64,000 nt of DNA from Nostoc sp. FACHB-110 (GTDB lineage Bacteria; Cyanobacteriota; Cyanobacteriia; Cyanobacteriales; Nostocaceae), in the NCBI RefSeq assembly GCF_014697425.1, contig NZ_JACJRU010000028.1, positions 38,854-102,853 on the forward strand, written 5' to 3'. Below, piece by piece: positions 26,630 through 33,360 of the stretch. Position numbers and translations under genes: made by a program. Below the pieces are notes generated by a model that made no database searches, was not told the origin of the DNA, and was given only the letters and a program-made list of their open reading frames with translations. How positions within the stretch are numbered: position 1 is the stretch's first letter; the number at the start of each line of letters is the position of its first letter.

Positions 26630-27397
26630 ATGCACTTTTTGATTAACGAACTATCTTTCATTAAACAAGCAAAACATAATGATGATGCTGATAGGCTAAT
26701 GATAGTATTGTTCGAGATAATCAAAGAATTAGAACCTCTATTTTCAAAGCCAATATTGACTCATAGTACTTTTTTTAGTTGCTACATAACAGAGGAAGTA
26801 AAAGTAGGTCATTGGTTGTATCAAAAATCAAAATCTGCTAATGGAAAAGAACAAGAAACCAGCCGGATATTATTAATTAAGTTAATGAATAATGGGCCTT
26901 TCATAGATGAAATCTTAGATGAAGAGTTAGAATTTCATGAATGCTATTTTAATCATCAGGATGTTTGTGGAAGCTCATTAGCAGGGGCAGTCTATCTTCA
27001 AGGAAATTTAATTAGTTTACAGGACGCACCTGATTTTGTATCTCAATCTATTCAACTAAGATACAGTCACAATGGCGTAGAGTATCAAGAGATAGAAATC
27101 ACCAACTTAACTCATGTAATTCATACGAAAAAATTACGCCGATTTTACGTACCTAGCCCTAAACACGCTCCAGGTGGTTGGGGTACTTTAATGGATTTGA
27201 ATGATGAAGTTGCTCAAGTAGTTCTAGATAAAGGTATTGTAAATGGTAGACAAATTTATGGGTACTATGGTGGAAAATTTTACGAATTTCAGTCAGATAA
27301 TTTTGCTGGATTTCATGGCTATCCTGTAGATGAAAACGAAGTTCCTTATAAAGTAATTGAGTATTTAACACAGTTGCAAACTGAGGAGGACAGTTAA
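26630..27397 (+). CDS. Uncharacterised third protein of the DUF262-ATPase operon
   Basis: The 255-residue protein starts on the base after the ATPase stop codon. Residues 1-165 are an unrecognised mixed domain with acidic patches. Residues about 172-250 form a distinct domain with KHAPGGWGTLMDLNDEVAQ, GYYGGKFYEF and GFHGYPVDENEVP. This Lys-His/Gly-Trp and HGYP pattern recalls C-terminal tips of polymorphic toxins such as Rhs proteins, which are often RNases or DNases; that likeness is from memory and unverified. It could be the effector of the operon. No signal peptide or membrane segment is seen. Confidence 0.7.
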   Translation: MHFLINELSFIKQAKHNDDADRLMIVLFEIIKELEPLFSKPILTHSTFFSCYITEEVKVGHWLYQKSKSANGKEQETSRILLIKLMNNGPFIDEILDEELEFHECYFNHQDVCGSSLAGAVYLQGNLISLQDAPDFVSQSIQLRYSHNGVEYQEIEITNLTHVIHTKKLRRFYVPSPKHAPGGWGTLMDLNDEVAQVVLDKGIVNGRQIYGYYGGKFYEFQSDNFAGFHGYPVDENEVPYKVIEYLTQLQTEEDS

Positions 27398-27474
27398 TAT
27401 GCAGCAAAATTTAATAATCAAGTATCATAAATAAGAAGTCACACAGGCTTAATTTATAGGTTTTTCACTTCACT

Positions 27475-27637
27475 GAGTTACAAACTACTAGCTGGTGGGA
27501 CTTGCAAGGTAATTTATTGTTGACTGGTGACGAACAACCCGCAAAAGAAGGATAACACAAGGAACAAGAACGCCAAAGAAATGAATACCTGATTGCTCAA
27601 TTGCGATCGATCGCTTATTGTTGAACCAGAAATTTGA
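27475..27637 (+). pseudogene. Remnant of a Uma2-family gene (3' end)
   Basis: Reading from 27475 gives SWWDLQGNLLLTGDEQPAKEG, then a stop, then EQERQRNEYLIAQLRS. This parallels the C-terminus of the intact Uma2 gene at 31287 (RWWDLQGNLLLTGEERAARL to QLRSLGVEPEV). A duplicated GATC (CGATCGATCG) shifts the last codons, which read LIVEPEI and a stop in the other frame. Both the stop and the frameshift show it is dead. Confidence 0.8.
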
Positions 27638-27650
27638 TCAGTTGCAAAAT

Positions 27651-27678
27651 TACCCCGACTGTGAAAAAAGCCGGGGTA
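27651..27678. terminator. Hairpin of the CCCCGACT family, probable terminator
   Basis: TACCCCGACT pairs with AGCCGGGGTA around an 8-base loop. It lies between the Uma2 remnant and the convergent 98-codon gene and could end either transcript. Confidence 0.65.
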
Positions 27679-27689
27679 GTGGTGGTTAG

Positions 27690-27986
27690 TTATGCAACTA
27701 AAATTTGACGGATTAAAATACTCATCACATGATTAGGGTTGTCGGTTGAAATTAGTGGACTCCAATCTCCTACCTCGGCATAACCGATCGCCTGTAAATA
27801 ATGTATTGTACTGGTGACAGCTTTGGGTGAACCAATCAACAAATGTTTAATCGGTTCTCTGTTGGGTAATGGCTGTTGATTAGATGCTTTGGGAGTGGCT
27901 GCATCAAAATTTTCCCTGCGCAAAAATTGTTCTGGTGGTGTTTGAGCAGAATCTTGATCATCTCCGAATTTATATTCTTGTGCCAT
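27690..27986 (-). CDS. Small hypothetical protein (98 aa)
   Basis: The 98-residue protein has a polar, disordered N-terminus (1-45). A folded C-terminal half follows (KHLLIGSPKAVTSTIHYLQAIGYAEVGDWSPLI) and resembles a short cyanobacterial family of unknown function; YAEVGDWSPL is the best landmark. It contains a HIP1-like CGATCG site and native codon use, unlike the neighbouring DUF262 operon. It has no obvious partner. Confidence 0.65.
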   Translation of the reverse strand: MAQEYKFGDDQDSAQTPPEQFLRRENFDAATPKASNQQPLPNREPIKHLLIGSPKAVTSTIHYLQAIGYAEVGDWSPLISTDNPNHVMSILIRQILVA

Positions 27987-28264
27987 GATAATAATCGACT
28001 CCTATTTAGGTGTTAGAAGAAAGGCGATTGCAGACTTTGACAGGACGGCGATCGCCTTTCTCATGCTATTTATAATAAAGTATAAAATTATACTTGTCAA
28101 TTACTTGCTTAAATGTTTTTGCAACGGATTAAATCTATATAAATTAAGCTTTCAAAAGGTATTTGAATAATGATGAGAAAATTTTGGGAATTTATTAAGT
28201 GTATTAAAATGAAAAGCATATTCAGCAATTTCATGTAGATGGTGATGTTGATGAACATATCACC

Positions 28265-28354
28265 TACGCAGAAAGTGCATAAAATCAAAGTTTTTGAACC
28301 CGCGCAGGCGGGTTTTGTCTGTGTAACTGCGACTTTAGTCGCTAGGTGCAAGAT
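28265..28354. repeat. Partial copy of the ATCTTGCAC interspersed element
   Basis: The sequence GAACCCGCGCAGGCGG, then GGGTTTTGTCTGTGTA and the GCGACTTTAGTCGC palindrome, ending AGGTGCAAGAT, matches the right part of the complete element at 36391-36650. The left half and left terminal repeat are missing. Confidence 0.8.
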
Positions 28355-28392
28355 GTGACTAAACTTAATTGAGTCATAGCATCACAACTTTA

Positions 28393-28518
28393 TGTCCTTA
28401 CAACAGACCTTTGTGTTCTAAGGACAAAAACTTGTGTCGTAATGACAGAACCTTTTGTTCTAACGACAGAACCTTTTGTCCTAACGACAGAACCTTTTGT
28501 TCTAACGACAGAATGTTT
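28393..28518. promoter_or_regulatory. Second six-unit 21-bp repeat array, orphan copy
   Basis: Six 21-base units with core TGTTCTAACGACAGAACC alternate strictly between TGTC (1, 3, 5) and TGTT (2, 4, 6) starts. The following 40 bases (AGATAATGCTATTGATGAGC...CGCACTGATTT) match those after the first array. Both arrays have the same orientation. Nothing on the plus strand follows except a three-codon frame; the next gene is the 3' end of a kinase on the other strand. Confidence 0.75.
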
Positions 28519-28616
28519 ATTAGATAATGCTATTGATGAGCGATATCGCACTGATTTGTAGAGAGGACTTCTTTTTCCCTCTTAAACTTTAATATTAAGG
28601 AACCTATTATGCTCAG

Positions 28617-30074
28617 TTAAAAAACTCGGTATGCTAACAGTCCTAAAAACAACCCAAGCCAGGGAATAGCGACCAACATTAAAAAAGTATAAAACTCGTT
28701 AAAGAATTCTCGTAATTTCTCTCCAGCCAAAGCTATAGCCACAGCCCCAGCCACAACTCCAGCCCAAGCCCAAGCCTCAGTCCAAGCCCCAGTCCAAGCC
28801 CCAGTCCAAGCCCCAATCACAACAACCCCAGCCCAAGCCCCAATCACAGGCACAGCCACAGTTACAACACCTACAGTTGTTCCAACCACAGCCACAGCCC
28901 TAAGCGTAGCCACAGCCACAGCCACAATCCAAGCCACACTTCTAACCTGTGGATAGTCAGATGCACCTGAGAGGTAGCCTATCAATTGGTAAATAAATAA
29001 AACACCAATCAACCAGCCCCAGAGAATAATTCTAGGTAATTTAATAACTGGTTTCTGGACTTTCAAATCAAATAATATTCCATTGTTTTTATGGGAGGGG
29101 AAGAGGGGGAAAGAAAATCGTTGTGCTCCAATGAAATTCAACAATTTATTTTTTAGAGTTTCCTTAACTGGAGTAGCTTTTGACTTTAGCTTAGGTTTAG
29201 GATAAACAACTTCTTTGCGATAAACCGATTCAACAGGATATGAGGGTGATGTTTTTTTTGCTTCTAACATTGCCAACCATACCTGCATCGACTGAGGACG
29301 GTCTTGCGCCTCCAGTGCCATACCCTTGAGTATTGCTTTATTTAAGCGTTTACTAATACTGGGAATAATTTCTTTAGGTGGCTGGAGGGGAGTATCGTCC
29401 AACTTACGAGTCAGAGAATTTGTCGGAGCTTGACCTGTCAATGCATAATAGAGTGTCGCAGCTAGACAGTAAACATCAACTGTTGGCTCTCGACTACCTC
29501 TAGTTATCTGTTCATAGGGTGCAAATCCTTTGTTACCTACATTACCCATTGAACTCAAAGTTTGAGGCAAAAGTTGCTTCGCAATGCCAAAATCAATCAG
29601 AACTGCTTTACCATTACTCCGCAACATAACGTTTCCTGGGTGTGCATCTCGGTGTACTAGTCCTTTTTCATGCACTAATGTCAGGGCTTCGGCAATTTGA
29701 CAGATACAAAGCAAAATCTCGGTTTCTGGTAACGCCCCTCTACGTTTCACAGCCTGAAATAAATTTTCACCTTCGACAAATTCCATGACTAGACAGTGGG
29801 TATTATCTTCTCGAAACAAGTCAATTACACCCACAATATGAGGATGAGGCTCTTTAGTTAAGTGTGCTAGTATTTTCCCTTCTGTAATAAATTGCTCTAC
29901 ATATTTTTCATATTTTGAATCATGGCTGAGAAATTCATTCGGTGTCTTGATCACAACTGAACGATTTAACTCAACTTGCAATGCTTTATAAGTAATTCCA
30001 AATCCCCCTTGTCCCAGGACTTGCTCAATTACGTATTTACCACCTTGTAATTGTTCTCCTGTTATCCAGGGCAT
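28617..30074 (-). CDS. Membrane Ser/Thr protein kinase with low-complexity TM region
   Basis: The 485-residue protein has a Hanks-type kinase domain (1-275): Gly-loop GQGGFG (21-26), Lys43, Glu66, HRDAHPGN (141-148) and DFG (161-163), activation end APYEQ. The catalytic-loop Lys after HRD is His145. After a basic linker, a TM (ILWGWLIGVLFIYQLIGYL) leads into a strikingly repetitive Ala/Val/Gly/Trp stretch (about 385-450, GAWTGAWTGAWTEAWAWAG) and a last TM. A GAGAGGT ribosome binding site precedes the ATG. It is followed by a second, similar kinase upstream. The signal and substrate are unknown. Confidence 0.88.
   Translation of the reverse strand: MPWITGEQLQGGKYVIEQVLGQGGFGITYKALQVELNRSVVIKTPNEFLSHDSKYEKYVEQFITEGKILAHLTKEPHPHIVGVIDLFREDNTHCLVMEFVEGENLFQAVKRRGALPETEILLCICQIAEALTLVHEKGLVHRDAHPGNVMLRSNGKAVLIDFGIAKQLLPQTLSSMGNVGNKGFAPYEQITRGSREPTVDVYCLAATLYYALTGQAPTNSLTRKLDDTPLQPPKEIIPSISKRLNKAILKGMALEAQDRPQSMQVWLAMLEAKKTSPSYPVESVYRKEVVYPKPKLKSKATPVKETLKNKLLNFIGAQRFSFPLFPSHKNNGILFDLKVQKPVIKLPRIILWGWLIGVLFIYQLIGYLSGASDYPQVRSVAWIVAVAVATLRAVAVVGTTVGVVTVAVPVIGAWAGVVVIGAWTGAWTGAWTEAWAWAGVVAGAVAIALAGEKLREFFNEFYTFLMLVAIPWLGLFLGLLAYRVF
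28725..28935 (-). repeat. GC-biased tandem minisatellite in kinase gene
   Basis: Units based on CCCCAGTCCAAG and CCACAGCCACA follow each other on the plus strand, encoding the GAWTGAWT and Ala/Val-rich membrane region of the kinase. The strand bias (almost no G on the plus strand) and unit identity suggest replication slippage. Confidence 0.8.
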
Positions 30075-30136
30075 GAATACCTCTCAGTAAAAATAATTAA
30101 TTCAATGCCAACATAATGATGAGAGTTTAGCTGATT

Positions 30137-31141
30137 CTACGGAGTTTGACTAGATGGCGGACTGGTCACTGTCGGGGGAGGCGGTGGATAGGGTTTGAAA
30201 ATTGTATACCAAGCAGCCATAGCTCCAATACCTGCAAGTAAAGTTCCAATGGCAGTAATGGCAACCCAATCTATTGTTACTTGAGATTTAGGTGGTTTTG
30301 TTGTTTCTATCTTGCTCCCAGTCAATCCCAATGAATCAAGCCATTCCTGCATAGACTGTGGCCGCTGCTTGGGGTCTAGCTGCATTCCTGCTAAGATTGC
30401 GTCGTTGGTGTTCTGGGTAATCTGAGGATTGTATTCTTTTGGAGAGACTAAATGTTCACCATCTACTTTACGCTTTACTGCACCTACAGGTGTTCTCCCT
30501 GTTAGAAGTTTATACAGAGTAGCTGCCAGTGAATAAATATCACTATAAGCGTGTGTTGTATTACCTCTAGCGTAAAGTTCTGGTGGTGTAAATCCTTCAG
30601 ATGTTTCTTGAGTTCGGCTTGTAGTTAAGATGTGGTCAAAATTTAAAGCTAGACCAAAATCAATCAATACTGCTTCTAAATTTCCATCTCGCTTCCGCAG
30701 TAAGATATTTCCCGGATGTACATCCCGATGAATCAAACCTTTGTTGTGTACCTCTATCAGTGCTTCGCCAATTTGCTGAATGTAGCGCAGTGCATCTGAT
30801 TCTGAAAGTATTGATGGACGGAGATTAGCCAAACTATCTTCACCGATATATTCCATTACCAAACACGGATACTCTCGTTCCTTAAAGAGTTCTGTAATCT
30901 GCACAATATGGTTATGTTTACATCCTCGAAGTTTTAAAGCTTCACCGTAAAACATATTCTCTAGTCGTGCGCGTTCGTCTTGACTCAGGGATTGAAGCAA
31001 GTCATCATTTAAGGTTTTAATAACTAAGCGATCGCTATTTCTGTTGTTTACTAAATAGGTAATACCAAAACGTCCTCTTCCCAACTCCCTTTCAATCGTG
31101 TATTTTCCACCTTGCAACTGATCACCTGCAACCCAAGCCAT
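30137..31141 (-). CDS. Ser/Thr protein kinase with C-terminal anchor
   Basis: The 334-residue protein has a kinase domain (1-280) with Gly-loop GRGRFG (21-26), IKTL Lys42, HRDVHPGN (138-145), DFGLAL (161-166) and APE-like PPELYARG. As in its neighbour, His142 replaces the catalytic-loop Lys. One TM (ITAIGTLLAGIGAMAAWYTI) is followed by a Pro-rich tail (PPPPPTVTSPPSS), placing the tail outside the cytoplasm. ATG 31141 has GGAG eight bases upstream; an earlier in-frame start at 31195 lacks one. The two kinases share about the same first 30 residues and probably arose by duplication. Confidence 0.87.
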   Translation of the reverse strand: MAWVAGDQLQGGKYTIERELGRGRFGITYLVNNRNSDRLVIKTLNDDLLQSLSQDERARLENMFYGEALKLRGCKHNHIVQITELFKEREYPCLVMEYIGEDSLANLRPSILSESDALRYIQQIGEALIEVHNKGLIHRDVHPGNILLRKRDGNLEAVLIDFGLALNFDHILTTSRTQETSEGFTPPELYARGNTTHAYSDIYSLAATLYKLLTGRTPVGAVKRKVDGEHLVSPKEYNPQITQNTNDAILAGMQLDPKQRPQSMQEWLDSLGLTGSKIETTKPPKSQVTIDWVAITAIGTLLAGIGAMAAWYTIFKPYPPPPPTVTSPPSSQTP

Positions 31142-31286
31142 CTTTGCAACTCCCCAAATACATGGATTAATTTTGACATAAGAGAGTCTTGACAAGCTGT
31201 GTTAGCTTCGATGAATAATGCGATCGCCTCTTTTTCTGTTCTATTGCTAAACTAAAAAACAAACCTTATCCCTGCAAAGGTGTTTT

Positions 31287-32036
31287 ATGACCTCTGCAAT
31301 CAATCGAGCTACTGAAGAACTTACTCCTTTCCCAGACCATACGCAGCTACCAGAGTCTGATGGTACATTTGTAAGCCAGTCGCTTGCGGGGGTTCCCCCC
31401 GTTGTGCGAACTGGCGCGAAAAATTGGCAAGAACATCCCCAAAGCATTTTACTGACAGACTCGATTACACCTGTACTCAAAAAATTACATCCTGACGGTC
31501 AATATTGTATTGGTCAGGATTTAGGTATTTACTGGCGCATAGCTGATCCTCCAGAGAAAGGTGCAGAAGCACCGGATTGGTTTTATGTCCCAAATGTACC
31601 ACCCTTACTCGATGGGCAAACACGAAGGTCTTATGTGTTGTGGCGCGAGTATATTTCCCCATTAATTGCATTAGAATTTGTCTCTGGTGATGGTAATGAG
31701 GAGCGAGACAAAACTCCTTTGAAAGGCAAATTTTGGATTTATGAGCAAGTCATCCATCCAGCTTTTTATGGCATTTATGAAGTAAATAAAGCTAGCGTAG
31801 AAGTTTTTCACCTGATTGAAGGAAAGTATCAGAATTTACCTGCAAACGAACGGGGGCATTATCCCATACACCCTTTAGGTGTTGAATTAGGTATATGGCA
31901 GGGAGAATATCAAAATATCGAGTTACCTTGGCTGCGCTGGTGGGATTTACAAGGCAATTTGTTGCTGACTGGTGAAGAAAGAGCTGCTCGTCTAGCCGCC
32001 CAGTTGCGATCGCTCGGTGTTGAACCAGAAGTATAA
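31287..32036 (+). CDS. Uma2 family (DUF820) putative endonuclease with palindromic insertion
   Basis: The 249-residue PD-(D/E)XK-type protein has the Uma2 pattern: PESDGTFV, SILLTDSITPVLKKLHP, the acidic AEAPDWFYVPNVPP, and PLIALEFVSGDG followed by GKFWIYEQVIHPAFYGIYEV. The C-terminus (WWDLQGNLLLTGEE to LRSLGVEPEV) is typical. Uma2 genes are massively amplified in filamentous cyanobacteria; function is unknown. Residues about 31-46 (SQSLAGVPPVVRTGAK) are encoded by a 41-bp palindrome that interrupts the usual GTFVKNFQEHP sequence, in frame. Confidence 0.85.
   Translation: MTSAINRATEELTPFPDHTQLPESDGTFVSQSLAGVPPVVRTGAKNWQEHPQSILLTDSITPVLKKLHPDGQYCIGQDLGIYWRIADPPEKGAEAPDWFYVPNVPPLLDGQTRRSYVLWREYISPLIALEFVSGDGNEERDKTPLKGKFWIYEQVIHPAFYGIYEVNKASVEVFHLIEGKYQNLPANERGHYPIHPLGVELGIWQGEYQNIELPWLRWWDLQGNLLLTGEERAARLAAQLRSLGVEPEV
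31375..31415. repeat. Palindromic element inserted in frame in a Uma2 gene
   Basis: GCCAGT at the left pairs with ACTGGC at the right, and an inner TTGCGGGGG pairs imperfectly with CCCCCCGTT. A related 39-bp palindrome with GCCACTG/CAGTGGC ends occurs inside the MITE at 3141-3179. The insert keeps the reading frame open. Confidence 0.75.
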
Positions 32037-32040
32037 TCCA

Positions 32041-32150
32041 TTAAATCGAATCTGGGTCAATACCTAATTCTTGCAGTTTTGCTGCCAAGCGATCGCAAAG
32101 TTGTTTTTCCTGTTCTGCACCTTGTGTCTGTGGCTTTAGAGACGGTTGTC
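32041..32150 (-). pseudogene. Remnant of a second Uma2-family gene (C-terminal end)
   Basis: On the minus strand the sequence reads AEQEKQLCDRLAAKLQELG and then IDPDSI with a stop at 32041, the standard C-terminus of Uma2 proteins. Nothing upstream continues the frame into the family's core. Its stop lies 4 bases from the end of the intact Uma2 gene, so two family members met tail to tail here. Confidence 0.75.
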
Positions 32151-32531
32151 GCCCCGTCACTCTACACCAGACAGATTAAATATTCATCTTTTGCGGAATG
32201 CAGAGCTTGGCTGTTGTAGCTGATTATAGTTAAATCAATCGCCAATTAAAACATCAAGATTTGTAAAGAATGGGCTATTAAAAGTGATTGCAATATTGTA
32301 TTTCAGAAATACATCACCCAATCGGGTGATTCTGTTGGGTGAAGAGTAAATTATCAAAGTGATGATAGTGTGAGATTATCGTCAAATATTCCAAAAAGCT
32401 TCTTTTTTTGACGAATTTTTATTTTGAGAAATCTAAATCAAACCATCGACGGAACCTTGAACAATACACAGTTGGTTATGGTTTAAGTGAGTCGCAGAGG
32501 AGACAGTTAATTTCGTAACAGGAGTGGTCGG
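32151..32531. other. Promoter region of the exported protein gene with an 18-bp palindrome
   Basis: A perfect 7-bp inverted repeat, ATCACCC-N4-GGGTGAT, lies at 32313-32330, with a further half-site TTGGGTGA at about 32335. The remaining sequence is AT-rich. The palindrome is 200 bases before the next start codon and may be an operator. Confidence 0.5.
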
Positions 32532-33230
32532 GTGCTTAACAATATTTCTAAATTCTTATCCCCTAGCAAGCTGGCATTTTCTGTTGTTGGCTTAGTTTTA
32601 GCCGTTGGTGTAGTAAGCGAGCAGACTCATCCTGTACTGAGTAAACAATTAAAAACAGTCCATACTTCCGCATATCTAGATGGTAATTTTTCTAGACTGA
32701 CAAATCATCAATATACTGAGGATAATTCTTTGTTGTCTCGTCTGAGAAATATTCGAGAACAGCGCAGTCAACAGCGAGAAGTTATAAAAGCTGAGTCTAC
32801 AGATTTATTACCTCCAACCTATCAAAAAGCAGATAAAGAAGCGGGAGTGTTACCTACAAGAAAAATTCCCACCAAAGATGGAGTTTATCTGTACGGACAA
32901 TCACCAAAACCTAACCAAATTGGTCAAGGTTATATCATATTTCAGAAGCAGCAAGGCAGAGTGAGTGGTGCGTTGTATATGCCTAGCTCTGAGTTTAGCT
33001 GTTTTCAAGGCACAATTGATAAATCTGGTGAGTTAGCTATGACTGTCAATGGATCATCAGATGAAGTTACGGCATCGGATGTGGCTACAAGAAGTACAAT
33101 TCCATCGGTTTCTGATGAGGAATTTAGTAACTATGCTTACTCTGTAGCATTGCAAGATTATCATCCTATTCAATATATCAGTGCTAGCGATCGCCGCATT
33201 TTAAAAACATGTCAATCAAATGAAGTATGA
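32532..33230 (+). CDS. Exported hypothetical protein (232 aa)
   Basis: A signal peptide (residues about 12-33, LAFSVVGLVLAVGVVSEQ) is followed by a coiled, Gln/Arg-rich stretch and a C-terminal domain with a recognisable cyanobacterial pattern (GVYLYGQSPKPNQIGQGYII, RVSGALYMPSSEFSCFQG). Function is unknown; a periplasmic or surface location is likely. The start is GTG 32532 with AGGAG seven bases upstream. The last codons (NEV and stop) are the first units of a heptamer repeat, so the natural C-terminus may have been replaced. Confidence 0.7.
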   Translation: MLNNISKFLSPSKLAFSVVGLVLAVGVVSEQTHPVLSKQLKTVHTSAYLDGNFSRLTNHQYTEDNSLLSRLRNIREQRSQQREVIKAESTDLLPPTYQKADKEAGVLPTRKIPTKDGVYLYGQSPKPNQIGQGYIIFQKQQGRVSGALYMPSSEFSCFQGTIDKSGELAMTVNGSSDEVTASDVATRSTIPSVSDEEFSNYAYSVALQDYHPIQYISASDRRILKTCQSNEV

Positions 33231-33325
33231 AGTGTGAAGTATGAAGTGTGAAGTGTGAAGTGTGAAGTGTGAAGTATGAAGTGTGAAGTATGAAGTGTGA
33301 AATGTGAAGTATGAAGTATGAAATG
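33222..33325. repeat. Long heptamer repeat run supplying a stop codon
   Basis: About fourteen copies of AAGTATG/AAGTGTG heptamers, the longest run in the window. It begins inside the preceding gene and provides its TGA. Confidence 0.9.
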
Positions 33326-33360
33326 TTTAGTACAGCAAAAATTTCCTACTTCATACTTGA

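Larger units (their letters stand above)
27987..28616. other. Repeat-filled gap: hairpin, interspersed element, second 21-bp array
   Basis: The region has a long imperfect hairpin formed by AGAAAGGCGATTGC (28018-28031) and GCGATCGCCTTTCT (28048-28061), AT-rich sequence, a partial interspersed element (28265-28354), and the second 21-bp array. After the array comes AAGGAACCTATT followed by a three-codon frame (ATG CTC AGT TAA at 28609). No functional gene was found. Confidence 0.65.

Noticed and set aside
24141..28518. The two 21-bp arrays as the left and right ends of a Tn7-like or CRISPR-associated transposon
   Set aside because: TGTC...GACA units resemble such ends, but both arrays lie in the same orientation, whereas transposon ends should be inverted, and no tnsB, tnsC, tniQ or Cas12k gene lies between them.
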